NCBI RefSeq assembly: GCF_026340095.1
Contig: NZ_JAPEPO010000001.1
Location: forward strand, 2,696,501-2,760,500
Reading direction: 5' to 3'
Length of the DNA stretch: 64,000 bases
DNA from: Streptomyces sp. NBC_01446
Lineage (GTDB): Bacteria; Actinomycetota; Actinomycetes; Streptomycetales; Streptomycetaceae
The notes beneath the pieces were generated by a model, which was not told where the DNA came from, made no database searches, and was given only the letters and a program-made list of their open reading frames with translations. Below, piece by piece: positions 1 through 8,630 of this stretch; within the stretch, counting starts at the first letter, position 1; each line of letters starts with the position of its first letter. A program made the translations under genes and the position numbers.

Positions 1-278
1 CCGGTGCCTTGCTGGACGGTCGGCCGCCGCGACGGGGCGACGTCTGGTTTCGGCGCGGGGACACCGGCTCTCCTCTAGGACTTGTACAGGTGCCTGCACA
101 GGGACTTGGGCTCACGTCCAGCGTACGCGGACGCCTCTCGGGTACCCGCACAGCGTCACACCCATGAGTTCTCCGGAAAATCTGCCAATCTCCATGGCAA
201 GCCGTGCCCTTGGCACTTGTCAGCCGTTAATGCCGGTAGGGGGAGTGCCGCGTCGGCGCCAAGAAAGGCAGGAGTGCG
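1..278. other. Upstream region of the first gene, no gene seen
   Basis: I see no convincing gene here. The only obvious signal is an AGGAG-type ribosome binding site a few bases before the ATG at 279. The rest probably contains the promoter of the oxidoreductase and the flank of a gene outside the window. Confidence 0.4.
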
Positions 279-1307
279 ATGCGCGTAGGAACTTTTGTAC
301 TGGCGGCCCAGTTCCCCGGCCAGGGACAGGGGGAGGCGCTGCACCGGGCGGTGCGGTCCGCCGAGGTGGCCGAGGAGGCCGGACTCGACTCGGTCTGGCT
401 GGCGGAGCACCACTTCGTGCCGTACGGCACCTGTCCGTCCGCCGTGACGCTCGCCGCGTTACTGCTCGGCCGCACCCGGCGCATCCGCGTCGGCACGGCG
501 GTCAGCGTGCTGCCGACCGCCCACCCGGTTGCCCTCGGCGAGCAGGCGGCGCTGCTGCACGTGACCTCCGGCGGCCGCTTCTCGCTCGGCGTCGGCCGCG
601 GCGGCCCCTGGGTGGACCTGGAGGTCTTCGGCTCGGGCATCGAGGCGTACGAGGAGGGGTTCCCGGAGTCCCTGGACCTGCTGCTGCGCTGGCTGCGGGA
701 GCCCCGCGTCGAGGCCGAGGGGGAACGGTTCGGCTTCCGCGAGGTCGCCGTGGTCCCGCGCCCCGACGAGGCGCTGAACTCCCCCGACGGTCCCGAGGTG
801 GTGGTTGCCTGCACCTCACCGAAGAGCGTGCGCCTCGCGGCGGAGCGCGGCCTTCCGATGCTGCTCGGCATGCACGCAGGGGACGAGGAGAAGGCCGAGA
901 TGGTCTCCCTGTGGCGCACGCACGCGCGGGCGGCCGGCCGCGGCCCGGAGGAGATCCGCGCCGCGGCGCACGTCTCGGCCGGAGTGGCCCAGATCGGCGA
1001 CCGCGGGGCGCAGGCGCGGGAGACGCTCCTCAAGGCGATGCCCGGCTGGCTGAAACAGGGGCTCGACGCCCATGTGACGGTGGACGGCCGCACGCGGTCC
1101 ATGCGGGACCCGGTCGCGTACACGGAACTGCTGTGCGGGCTGCACCCGGTGGGGACCCCCGAGCAGTGCGCAGACCGGCTCGCGGCGACCTCGGCACGCA
1201 CGGGCATCACGCGGTTCGCGCTGCTCGTCGAGGGCTCCGGAGATCTCGCGGCCACCGAGGAGAACGTGCGCAGGCTGGGCGCCGAGGTACTCCCCCAGCT
1301 GCGCTGA
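279..1307 (+). CDS. LLM-class flavin-dependent oxidoreductase (luciferase-like monooxygenase)
   Basis: The 342-residue protein has the bacterial luciferase-like layout: an N-terminal beta strand (MRVGTFVLAAQFPG), then AEEAGLDSVWLAEHHF, the signature of F420- or FMN-dependent alkanal-monooxygenase relatives, and the later segment RFSLGVGRGG that lines the flavin site in this family. The length is normal. The ATG at 279 follows an AGGAG ribosome binding site. It stands alone, with the next gene on the opposite strand. The fold predicts a (beta/alpha)8 barrel enzyme using reduced flavin or F420; the substrate cannot be told from the sequence. Confidence 0.88.
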   Translation: MRVGTFVLAAQFPGQGQGEALHRAVRSAEVAEEAGLDSVWLAEHHFVPYGTCPSAVTLAALLLGRTRRIRVGTAVSVLPTAHPVALGEQAALLHVTSGGRFSLGVGRGGPWVDLEVFGSGIEAYEEGFPESLDLLLRWLREPRVEAEGERFGFREVAVVPRPDEALNSPDGPEVVVACTSPKSVRLAAERGLPMLLGMHAGDEEKAEMVSLWRTHARAAGRGPEEIRAAAHVSAGVAQIGDRGAQARETLLKAMPGWLKQGLDAHVTVDGRTRSMRDPVAYTELLCGLHPVGTPEQCADRLAATSARTGITRFALLVEGSGDLAATEENVRRLGAEVLPQLR

Positions 1308-1406
1308 GACGCGTCACTGCCGTGCGGCCCGTAGTCCGCCGCCCCGTACTTGTGCACCTCCCGCGTACGGAGCGGCAGACCATCCGATTTCGCCTTCAAC
1401 CGGCTG

Positions 1407-1799
1407 TCAGCAATCCCTGAGTTCAGGGGACTGGTTCAACAGCTGGTTGCGGGCCGAGGTGAAGCGGGCCAGCGTGCCGTCCACCGACGGGTCCTGTGGG
1501 AACACCGCCAGACGGTGACAGTTCTGGAAGGCCAGCCGCACACCGAAGTGCCGCTGCAGCGCGCCACGAATCGCGTCACTCGCGAGCGCACGCAGCAGCT
1601 GCCCACGTGCCTGCTCGTCCGGCGGAGGCGTCTGGTTGTCGGCGAAGTCTCCGCCGTCGACCTTCAGCTGGGCCACCAGGGAGCTGATCATCTCCCATGC
1701 ATAAGGCAGGGAGGTCCGGACGCAGTCGACGAAGTCAGCTTCGTCGACCTCGCCTCGCTCGGCCTGTTCCAACAGTGCCGGTGAGACGTCGAGCGACAT
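1407..1799 (-). CDS. SCO5389-family conserved protein
   Basis: This 130-residue acidic protein begins MSLDVSPALLEQAERGEVDE and has no signal peptide, membrane segment or catalytic motif that I recognise. It matches in size and position the Streptomyces family annotated as SCO5389, which sits divergently next to nucS (SCO5388 in S. coelicolor). I chose the ATG at 1799 because the longer open frame upstream runs through the divergent promoter region and looks non-coding. Function is unknown. Confidence 0.75.
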   Translation of the reverse strand: MSLDVSPALLEQAERGEVDEADFVDCVRTSLPYAWEMISSLVAQLKVDGGDFADNQTPPPDEQARGQLLRALASDAIRGALQRHFGVRLAFQNCHRLAVFPQDPSVDGTLARFTSARNQLLNQSPELRDC

Positions 1800-2042
1800 G
1801 GGTTCTCCTCTCGCACCCCCGCGGGGAGCGGGGGCTGACGGGCAGGTAAGGAGCGCGCGACGACGTACGACCACGAACACGCTGCGTACAGGCGTCGCGA
1901 CCTCCCGCTTATACGGTAAGCAACGTGGGGGGCCCGCAACAGGGGATCGCAGGCACAGTCGGTCCACAACCGGCCAATAACGAACCCGGCAGTTCCAGGG
2001 CGAATCGCGTGGACCACCGGTCGTCGAGTAGCGTTGCCGACC
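1800..2042. promoter_or_regulatory. Divergent promoter region for the SCO5389-family gene and nucS
   Basis: The two genes start 243 bases apart on opposite strands, so both promoters must lie here. No clear consensus boxes or operator repeats stand out by eye. The call rests on gene orientation. Confidence 0.45.
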
Positions 2043-2714
2043 ATGCGTCTCGTCATCGCCCGCTGCTCCGTGGACTACGCGGGCAGGCTCACAGCCCATC
2101 TCCCGTCGGCTCCCCGCCTGATCCTCGTGAAGGCGGACGGCAGCGTCTCGATCCACGCGGACGACAGGGCCTACAAACCCCTCAACTGGATGTCCCCGCC
2201 CTGCACCCTGAAGGAGGGCACGGGCGACGACAGCGGCACCTGGACCGTCATCAACAAGGCGGGCGAGAAACTCATCATCACGATGGAGGAAGTCCTCCAC
2301 GACTCCTCGCACGAACTGGGCGTGGACCCGGGCCTCATCAAGGACGGCGTGGAAGCGCACCTCCAGGAGCTCCTCGCCGACAGGATCGACACGCTCGGCG
2401 AGGGCTACACGCTCATCCGCCGCGAGTACCCGACGGCGATCGGGCCCGTCGACATCCTGTGCCGGGACGGTGACGGCGCGACCGTGGCCATCGAGATCAA
2501 GCGCCGTGGCGAGATCGACGGCGTGGAGCAACTCACGCGCTATCTCGAGCTGTTGAACCGCGACCCGCACCTCGCCCCGGTGCGCGGCATCTTCGCCGCC
2601 CAGGAGATCAAGCCGCAGGCCCGCGTCCTGGCCACGGATCGCGGCATCGGCTGCACGGTCCTGGACTACAACGCGCTGCGCGGCATCGAGGACGACAAGC
2701 TCCGCCTGTTCTGA
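2043..2714 (+). CDS. nucS: Endonuclease NucS (EndoMS), mismatch-specific
   Basis: The 223-residue protein begins [16 protein letters not shown] and has the NucS two-domain layout: an N-terminal DNA-binding domain and a C-terminal RecB-like nuclease domain. The nuclease motifs are visible as [18 protein letters not shown] followed by VAIEIKRRG (metal-binding Asp, Glu and Lys). In actinobacteria, which lack MutS/MutL, NucS cuts both strands at G-T, G-G and T-T mismatches and supplies mismatch repair. The C-terminal [10 protein letters not shown] is the kind of short tail that contacts the sliding clamp in this family. I chose ATG 2043 rather than ATG 2034 because it gives the conserved start. 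A strong hairpin follows. Confidence 0.95.
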   Translation: MRLVIARCSVDYAGRLTAHLPSAPRLILVKADGSVSIHADDRAYKPLNWMSPPCTLKEGTGDDSGTWTVINKAGEKLIITMEEVLHDSSHELGVDPGLIKDGVEAHLQELLADRIDTLGEGYTLIRREYPTAIGPVDILCRDGDGATVAIEIKRRGEIDGVEQLTRYLELLNRDPHLAPVRGIFAAQEIKPQARVLATDRGIGCTVLDYNALRGIEDDKLRLF

Positions 2715-2723
2715 TCCGTCAGG

Positions 2724-2767
2724 CATGACTGAGGGCCGGGTTCACAGGAACCCGGCCCCCAGTCATG
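2724..2767. terminator. Bidirectional terminator hairpin between nucS and the convergent ATP-binding gene
   Basis: The arms CATGACTGAGGGCCGGGTTC and its near-perfect complement are separated by four bases. The hairpin lies between convergent stops at 2714 and 2787 and can serve both genes. Confidence 0.85.
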
Positions 2768-2786
2768 TGCCGCGTACGTACGGCCG

Positions 2787-5357
2787 TCAGATCGTCGACG
2801 AGGCGTCCGGCCCGCTGGGCGAACCCGGCGCGCTGTCCGCCGGGCTGCTCATCGCGGAGCTGCCGCTCGGCGCCGGACCACTGGCCGAATTTGACGTGTC
2901 CGGGGACGACGGCGTGGTGGACGGCGGCTCGGGCGACGACGGCGGCGGGGAGCTCGTCGGGGGCTTGGACGTCGGCGGCTTCGACGTCGGGGGCTTGGAG
3001 GTGGGCGGCTTGGTGGACGGCGACTTCGACGTGGTCGGCTTGTCCGACGGCTTGCCGGAGGGCTTGTCGCTCGGCTTGTCCGACGGCTTGCCGCTCCCGG
3101 ACGACGGCCCGGTGCTGGGCGTCGGGTCGTCCGACGTGTTCGGGATGCCGTCCTTGCCCGGGTCGGCGGGCCGCCGGGTGGAGCCCGCGTCGCCGCCCTG
3201 GTCCGCCTCGTCGGCGCCGATGCCGCCGCCGTCCTCGCCCTGCGAGGCCGACGGGTTCACGTTGACGCTGTCGGACGGGGTGTCGTTGTTCGACGTGGCG
3301 CCGAGCGTCACGACGGTGCCGAGGACCGCCGCGAGGAGGGCTCCGGCGCCCGCGGCCACGAGGTTGCGCCGTGTGCCGGTGAGGACGGCCCGACGGGCCC
3401 CGCCGGGCTTGGCGCCGGGTCCGGTCCCGGCCTGCCGGGAAACCAGCGTGTCGGGCTCCGGGAGCGGCGGTGCGGGCGGCGCGAACGCGGCCGGCACCCC
3501 GCCGGGGGGCGACGCCGATTCCTCGTAGCGCGCGGCGGGGACCTCTTCGCCCGCCGCCGTACGCCCGCCGGGGAGCGCGCCGCCGGAGCGGTCCGCGACC
3601 AGGGCGAGGGCGCGGCGGCCCGCGATGGTGCCCCGCTTGTCGGCCAGCGCGCCGCGCAGGGCGATGGAGGCCTCCAGCTCGGCACGGGCCCGGTCGAGCT
3701 GCCCGCCGAGCAGCGCGAGGATGCCCAACTCGTGGTGGAAATAGGCCTCTTCGGCCACTTCGCCGGAGAGGCGCGCGACCTCCTGGCCGGCCCGCAGGCA
3801 TCGCTCCCACACGGTCCAGCTGAGCCCGGCGGCGAACGCGGGCGCGGCGGTACGGGCGAGCAGCACCGCGACGCTGCCCTCCTCGTCCGGACCGGCCGGC
3901 GTCGTGACGGGGACGAGTACGGTCAGCGCGGCGAGCAGCGCGTCGGCCTCGGCCGCGACCCGCTCGGGCCCGACCGAGGGATGTCCGGCCCACCACGCGT
4001 AGTGCTGGGCGGCGGTGTGCGCCTGGCCGCCGGTGTCGTCGGCGTATCCCGCGGTCGCCAGCTGCTCCTGCACGCCGGAGGCCAGGCGGTAGCGGCCGCC
4101 GACCGGGGTGACGAGGGCGCAGCCGGCGAGTTCGGCGAGGGCCGCGTCGGCGTGGGTGTCGCCCACGAGGGCGGGCAGGTGGGCCTGATGCGGTATCTCG
4201 CCGCCGAGCGCGACGGCGAACCGCAGGGTGGCGCGGGCCGATTCGCTGAGCCGGGACGCGAGCAGGGCCGCGGGCGCGGCGCCGTCGGCGAGCGAGGGCA
4301 GCGGCACGTCGTGGCCGTCCTCGGCGTCGAAGGGCGCGTCTACGGGCGGGGCGCCAGGGCCTCCGAAGTAGCCGAACTCGTCGAAGGCGTTCGGGTCGGC
4401 GCGCAGCTGGTCGCGCTGGCGCAGGAGCGCGCCGGCCTGCACGAAGCGCAGCGGGAGCCCCTCCGACTCGAACCAGAGGTCGCCGGCCCAGTTCGCCTCC
4501 TCGTCCGTGAGGACGCGGCCGACGGACCGCTCCAGGAGTTCGAGGCCGCCGCCGCGGCCGAGGCCGCCGAGGAAGACCTCTTCGAGGTGCGAGTCGGCGG
4601 ACGGCGCGGCGACATCGGGTGTGGCCGCGACCAGGAAGGCGCACTCGGGCGTCGCTTCGAGGAGCTCGTCGAGCGCGGCGCCGCCGAACTCGAGGTCGTC
4701 GAGGACGACGACGGCACCGATGTCGTGGACGAGTTCGAGGAGCAGGGCACGGTCGGGGCGGTGCAGCGGCGCGTTGTACACGGCCGCGAAGAGGTCGTAC
4801 AGCAGGTCGTTCGACGAGCGGCGGTGTCCGGAGAGCCGGACGACGCCGTCGGGCGCGATGTCCGCGCAGTCCTCGGCGACGGTGTCGAGCAGCGCGGTGC
4901 GCCCGGAGCCCGAGGGTCCGGTGAGCCGCACGGAGCGCCCGCGCGCGAGAAGCCGGACGAGTCGTTCGTGCTCCTCCTGGCGCTCCAGGAGCGGCAGCCG
5001 GGGCAGCGGGGGTCCGGCCGGCAGCGGCGGACGGGCGGCGCGGGCCATCTCGGCGCGTTCCGCCGGTGCGTACTTGACGGGCCGCCCCGGCCGCTCCCCC
5101 GGCGGGCAGGGCTCGATCTCGCTGCCGTCGACGGGGTTGACGGTGAGCAGGAAGTCGCCGGACACGAGCTGCACGGTGCGGGCGAGCCCTTGTGAGGGCT
5201 GGCCGAAGTCGGGAGTGAGGGGATCCCTCGGCGGGCGCGGGCGGCTCGCCCGGGCGTCGCTCTCGTCGTCGTGGTGGCCACGGTCCGCGCGGTCGTAGGG
5301 ATCCCCGCCGTACGGATCGTGCCCGAAGTCTTCAGGTCCCCGGTTCATCGGGTCCAT
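2787..5357 (-). CDS. Large ATP-binding, membrane-anchored protein with Ser/Pro/Lys repeat tail
   Basis: The 856-residue protein has a disordered charged N terminus (to about residue 120), then an AAA/STAND-type P-loop (LTGPSGSGRTALLDTVAED) with the Walker B-like strand AVVVLDDLEFGG, a helical region, and one hydrophobic segment near residue 690 (VAAGAGALLAAVLGTVVTLG). After it comes a low-complexity exterior-type tail rich in KPSDKPSDK and TSKPPTSKPP repeats. I chose ATG 5357 over TTG 5363 because it sits better behind the GGGGG motif. This looks like the SCO5387-type ATP/GTP-binding protein. The layout suggests a cytoplasmic NTPase tethered to the membrane with an extracellular wall-spanning tail; the role is unknown. 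It is next to a STAS-domain gene. Confidence 0.8.
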   Translation of the reverse strand: MDPMNRGPEDFGHDPYGGDPYDRADRGHHDDESDARASRPRPPRDPLTPDFGQPSQGLARTVQLVSGDFLLTVNPVDGSEIEPCPPGERPGRPVKYAPAERAEMARAARPPLPAGPPLPRLPLLERQEEHERLVRLLARGRSVRLTGPSGSGRTALLDTVAEDCADIAPDGVVRLSGHRRSSNDLLYDLFAAVYNAPLHRPDRALLLELVHDIGAVVVLDDLEFGGAALDELLEATPECAFLVAATPDVAAPSADSHLEEVFLGGLGRGGGLELLERSVGRVLTDEEANWAGDLWFESEGLPLRFVQAGALLRQRDQLRADPNAFDEFGYFGGPGAPPVDAPFDAEDGHDVPLPSLADGAAPAALLASRLSESARATLRFAVALGGEIPHQAHLPALVGDTHADAALAELAGCALVTPVGGRYRLASGVQEQLATAGYADDTGGQAHTAAQHYAWWAGHPSVGPERVAAEADALLAALTVLVPVTTPAGPDEEGSVAVLLARTAAPAFAAGLSWTVWERCLRAGQEVARLSGEVAEEAYFHHELGILALLGGQLDRARAELEASIALRGALADKRGTIAGRRALALVADRSGGALPGGRTAAGEEVPAARYEESASPPGGVPAAFAPPAPPLPEPDTLVSRQAGTGPGAKPGGARRAVLTGTRRNLVAAGAGALLAAVLGTVVTLGATSNNDTPSDSVNVNPSASQGEDGGGIGADEADQGGDAGSTRRPADPGKDGIPNTSDDPTPSTGPSSGSGKPSDKPSDKPSGKPSDKPTTSKSPSTKPPTSKPPTSKPPTSKPPTSSPPPSSPEPPSTTPSSPDTSNSASGPAPSGSSAMSSPADSAPGSPSGPDASSTI

Positions 5358-5574
5358 GGTCAAAGCCCCCCAAAAGCGTGGTGTGCCGATGCCCCTCCCG
5401 GCCTGTGCACACTGCGCTGTCGCTTCTGGTCCGGTGCCCGCCAGTGGGTGCGTCGATCCGCGGGCGACCGAACCCTAGACCTGGCTCAGTATCTCTGAAC
5501 AGCCGGGGTACCGCGCCGTCCGAGACGTCACAGTCTCGTGAGGATTGTGGGCGCTGCACACCGGAACGCCCGAT

Positions 5575-5898
5575 TCATACCCTGGGCAGTGATTCGACCC
5601 CGATGCCGCCCTCGATGGCGAGGATCCGGTGCAGTCGTGTCGCCACCAGGAGGCGCTGCATCTGGGGCGGCACACCCCGCAGCACGAGCCTGCGGCCGCA
5701 GCGTCCGGCCCGCCGGTGGGCGCCCATGATGACGCCGAGACCCGTCGCGTCCCACGAGTCCAGCTCTGACAGGTCGAGCACCAGGTCGCCGACGCCGTCG
5801 TCGAGGGCCGTGTGCAGGACCGTACGGGCGTCCGCCGCGCTGCGGACGTCGAGGCGGCCCCCGACGACCAGCTCGGCATGGTCGCCCCTGATGTACAT
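5575..5898 (-). CDS. STAS-domain protein (anti-sigma factor antagonist-like)
   Basis: This 107-residue single-domain protein has the SpoIIAA/BldG fold: ELVVGGRLDVRSAADARTVL, then the core strand DLVLDLSELDSWDATGLGVI. In antagonists, the phosphorylated Ser/Thr lies in the loop after the DLS strand (here SWDATGLG), where an anti-sigma kinase would act. The ATG at 5898 has a GGGGAG ribosome binding site. No kinase partner is adjacent; partner-switching function is inferred from the family. It lies upstream of the large ATP-binding gene on the same strand, about 215 bases away. Confidence 0.8.
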   Translation of the reverse strand: MYIRGDHAELVVGGRLDVRSAADARTVLHTALDDGVGDLVLDLSELDSWDATGLGVIMGAHRRAGRCGRRLVLRGVPPQMQRLLVATRLHRILAIEGGIGVESLPRV

Positions 5899-6031
5899 AT
5901 GCGCTCCCCGAGAGTGCTTGTGTGCCGTGATTCCAGTGGTCTCTGTGTCGTACGGCGATCTGGGTATGTCACTGCAACTGACTGGCGCGGGGGCGCAGAA
6001 GTTGCCGTCTGTAAGCGAACCGATACCGAAT

Positions 6032-6060
6032 TCACCCCGTGGGGTTACACCACGGGGTGA
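6032..6060 (-). terminator. Hairpin terminator after the dehydrogenase gene
   Basis: The perfect 11-base arms TCACCCCGTGG and CCACGGGGTGA flank a seven-base loop, a few bases past the dehydrogenase stop codon (6067). Confidence 0.85.
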
Positions 6061-6066
6061 CGAAAA

Positions 6067-6915
6067 TCAGTGCTTGTAGAACCCCTGCCCGCTCTTGCGC
6101 CCGATGTCACCGGCGTCAACCATCCGGCGCATCAGCTCGGGCGGGGCGAACTTCTCGTCCTGGGACTCGGTGTAGATGTTGCTGGTGGCGTGGAGCAGGA
6201 TGTCGACGCCCGTGAGGTCGGCGGTGGCGAGCGGCCCCATGGCGTGGCCGAAGCCCAGCTTGCAGGCGATGTCGATGTCCTCGGCGGTGGCGACGCCCGA
6301 CTCGTACAGCTTGGCGGCCTCGACGACGAGGGCCGAGATCAGCCGCGTGGTCACGAAGCCGGCGACGTCGCGGTTGACGACGATGCAGGTCTTGCCGACC
6401 GACTCGGCGAACTCCCGTGTGGTGGCGAGCGTTTCGTCGCTCGTCTTGTAGCCGCGGACCAGCTCGCACAGCTGCATCATCGGGACCGGCGAGAAGAAGT
6501 GGGCGCCGACGACGCGCTCCGGGCGCTCCGTGACGGCCGCGATCTTCGTGATCGGGATGGCAGAGGTGTTCGAGGCGAGCACCGCGTCCTCGCGGACGAT
6601 CTTGTCGAGCGCCCGGAAGATCTCGTGCTTGACCTCGAGCTTCTCGAAGACAGCCTCGACGACGATGTCGGCGTCGGCGACCGCGTCCAGGTCGGTGGAA
6701 GTGGTGATGCGCCCGAGCGCGGCCTCCGCGTCCTGCGCGGACAGCTTGCCCTTGCTCACGAACTTGTCGTACGAGGCCTTGATGCCGTCGGTGCCACGGG
6801 CCAGAGCGGCGTCGGTGACGTCGCGCAGGACGACGTCCCAGCCCGCCTGCGCCGAGACCTGGGCGATTCCGGACCCCATGAGTCCGGCTCCGATGACGGC
6901 GAGCTTCCCTGCCAC
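6067..6915 (-). CDS. 3-hydroxybutyryl-CoA / 3-hydroxyacyl-CoA dehydrogenase
   Basis: The 282-residue protein has an N-terminal Rossmann motif for NAD(P) (KLAVIGAGLMGSGIAQVSAQ) and the family signature VVGAHFFSPVPMMQLCELVR, which includes the catalytic His of the His-Glu pair. The C-terminal helical dimerisation domain ends at GRKSGQGFYKH. The length is typical of the 280-residue FadB2/Hbd class. It interconverts 3-hydroxybutyryl-CoA and acetoacetyl-CoA, feeding polyhydroxybutyrate or ethylmalonyl-CoA and butyrate metabolism. The start is GTG 6915 behind a GGGGAG site. It appears monocistronic, closed by the hairpin at 6032-6060. Confidence 0.93.
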   Translation of the reverse strand: MAGKLAVIGAGLMGSGIAQVSAQAGWDVVLRDVTDAALARGTDGIKASYDKFVSKGKLSAQDAEAALGRITTSTDLDAVADADIVVEAVFEKLEVKHEIFRALDKIVREDAVLASNTSAIPITKIAAVTERPERVVGAHFFSPVPMMQLCELVRGYKTSDETLATTREFAESVGKTCIVVNRDVAGFVTTRLISALVVEAAKLYESGVATAEDIDIACKLGFGHAMGPLATADLTGVDILLHATSNIYTESQDEKFAPPELMRRMVDAGDIGRKSGQGFYKH

Positions 6916-7077
6916 TGTGCGACTCCCCTTACCCGCTGACCGCGTACCACTTGCAACTGACCGCTAACCGCTGTTCACGTATCTCTCCGGCGGACATTAG
7001 CGTCCGTGAGGGGTCGTGGGGCCGCGAAGTAATACGCGTCACGTCTCGAATGACGGACATCACACCGGACGGGCCAT
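6916..7077 (-). promoter_or_regulatory. Upstream region of the dehydrogenase gene
   Basis: This stretch holds no gene and must contain the dehydrogenase promoter on the minus strand. I see no clear operator repeat in it. Confidence 0.4.
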
Positions 7078-7192
7078 CAGGCGTCGCGCACGGCGTAGTT
7101 GAGCACCGGCTCGCCCAGCAGACCCTCCATCTCGTCGAGCAGGCCCAGTGCTTCGCGGGACACCTCCCCGGCCGGCCCGGCCTTGATCATCC
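7078..7192 (-). pseudogene. Possible C-terminal remnant of a lost minus-strand gene
   Basis: A 37-residue minus-strand frame reads from MIKAGPAGEVSREALGLL to a stop after VLNYAVRDA. It looks like a genuine protein C terminus (amphipathic and balanced in composition) but has no ribosome binding site and stops upstream at a plus-strand frame that also looks truncated. I read it as a deletion scar; a small intact gene is less likely. Confidence 0.3.
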
Positions 7193-7194
7193 CG

Positions 7195-7331
7195 GCGGCG
7201 ACACGAGAGACGGCGTCGTGTGGATCCGGTACGCGACGCTGCACATGCCGTACGGGGTCCTGGTGGCCCTCGCCCTGGCGGCGCTCGCCGTGACGGTCGG
7301 CACACGTGGCTTCCGCAGGGCGGCCGCGTAA
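7195..7331 (+). pseudogene. Possible C-terminal remnant of a membrane protein
   Basis: The plus-strand frame ending at 7331 carries a clear transmembrane-like stretch (PYGVLVALALAALAVTVGTR) followed by a basic tail and stop. The upstream part of the frame overlaps the opposite-strand remnant and looks non-coding. Together with 7078-7192, it suggests a deletion that joined the 3' ends of two convergent genes. It ends 13 bases before the adenosyltransferase start. Confidence 0.28.
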
Positions 7332-7344
7332 CTACGCTGACCCC

Positions 7345-7917
7345 ATGGTCAATCTGACGCGTATCTACACCAGGACCGGCGACCAGGGCACGACCGCCCT
7401 CGGCGACATGAGCCGGACCGCCAAGACCGATCTGCGGATCTCCGCCTACGCCGACGCCAACGAGGCCAATGCCGTCATCGGCACGGCGGTCGCGCTCGGC
7501 GGGCTGGACGAGGAGGTCGTGCAGGTCCTCGTCCGGGTCCAGAACGACCTCTTCGACGTGGGCGCCGACCTGTCGACGCCCGTGGTCGAAGAACCGAAGT
7601 ACCCGCCGCTGCGCGTCGAGCAGTTCTACGTCGACAAGCTGGAGGCGGACTGCGACCGCTTCAACGAGCGGCTGGAGAAGCTCCGGTCCTTCATCCTGCC
7701 CGGGGGCACGCCGGGTGCGGCGCTGCTGCACCAGGCGTGCACCGTGGTCCGCAGGGCCGAGCGCTCCACCTGGGCGGCGCTCGAGGTGCACGGCGAGTCG
7801 ATGAACCCGCTGACCGCGACGTATCTGAACCGCCTCTCCGACCTCCTGTTCATCCTGGCGCGCACGGCGAACAAGGAGGTCGGAGACGTGCTCTGGGTCC
7901 CGGGCGGCGAGCGCTAG
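7345..7917 (+). CDS. Cob(I)yrinic acid a,c-diamide adenosyltransferase (PduO type)
   Basis: The 190-residue protein starts VNLTRIYTRTGDQGTTALGD, the PduO/ATR N-terminal ATP-binding signature, and contains RRAERSTWAALEVHG and YLNRLSDLLFILAR, the other conserved blocks of this trimeric enzyme. It transfers the adenosyl group of ATP to cob(I)alamin to make coenzyme B12, needed in Streptomyces for methylmalonyl-CoA mutase and class II ribonucleotide reductase. I chose ATG 7345 over the upstream in-frame codon at 7306 because the motif begins there. Its TAG overlaps the stop codon of the convergent membrane-protein gene within CTAG (7914-7917). Confidence 0.94.
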   Translation: MVNLTRIYTRTGDQGTTALGDMSRTAKTDLRISAYADANEANAVIGTAVALGGLDEEVVQVLVRVQNDLFDVGADLSTPVVEEPKYPPLRVEQFYVDKLEADCDRFNERLEKLRSFILPGGTPGAALLHQACTVVRRAERSTWAALEVHGESMNPLTATYLNRLSDLLFILARTANKEVGDVLWVPGGER

Positions 7918-8459
7918 CGGTCGAGGGCGGGCGCCTCCTTCGGGAACAGCGTGTAGCTCAGCGCGATCACGAGGTTGAGGCCGATCACGAAGAGCATCTT
8001 CTGCTGCCACATCCGCAGCGAGCCGATGTTCCCGTCGGCGCCCACGTACCAGACGACGCCCTGCAGCAGGGCGAGCGCGACGGCGCAGGCGAGGATCCAG
8101 CGCCCGGCCGTCCGCCACTCGTGGGCGGCGCGCGCGGCCCCGTACCTCGGCGGCTTCACCGGGGGCGGTCCCCCGGCGAACCGGTGGGCGACGCGGGCGT
8201 CCACCCACGTGACGGTGGAGTGGCCGAGTCCCACGGAGAAGCCGATGTAGACGGCGGCGAGGCCGTGTTTCCAGTCCGGTTCGGCCCCGTTCTTGAGGTC
8301 CATCGCGGTGACGACGAACAGGACGACCTCCAGGAGCGGCTCGCACAGCAGGACGCCGACGCTCGTGCGCGGCGTCTTCGCCACGTAGCGCAGGGCGAGT
8401 CCCGCGGCGAGCAGCACCCAGAAGCCGATCTCGCAGGCGACGATCAGCGTGACGATCAC
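7914..8459 (-). CDS. Conserved integral membrane protein
   Basis: The 181-residue protein has about four hydrophobic helices: residues 2-22 (IVTLIVACEIGFWVLLAAGL), about 35-52, one near residue 120 (ILACAVALALLQGVVWYVG) and one near 155 (MLFVIGLNLVIALSYTLF). The segment PDWKHGLAAVYIGFSVGLGH is polar between helices 2 and 3. The GTG start at 8459 follows GAGGAG. I do not recognise a characterised family. It converges on the adenosyltransferase gene and shares its stop-codon bases. Confidence 0.75.
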   Translation of the reverse strand: MIVTLIVACEIGFWVLLAAGLALRYVAKTPRTSVGVLLCEPLLEVVLFVVTAMDLKNGAEPDWKHGLAAVYIGFSVGLGHSTVTWVDARVAHRFAGGPPPVKPPRYGAARAAHEWRTAGRWILACAVALALLQGVVWYVGADGNIGSLRMWQQKMLFVIGLNLVIALSYTLFPKEAPALDR

Positions 8460-8630
8460 GGCGGGCTCCTCGGGACGGGCTTGTGGTCTCCTTCCAGCGT
8501 CCCGTCGGTACGGCCGCCGATCGTCGTCGGCGGTGACGAATCGGGACTGCATCCTTCGATGTACGCCGGCCGCGCAAGCCCGCCCGCCAGGTGCAGGCGC
8601 CGCCCCCGTCCGGCCGTATTCAATGGGGGC

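Noticed and set aside
3732..5195. A 487-codon plus-strand frame within the large ATP-binding gene
   Set aside because: GC-driven antisense frame; the P-loop protein is clearly minus-strand.
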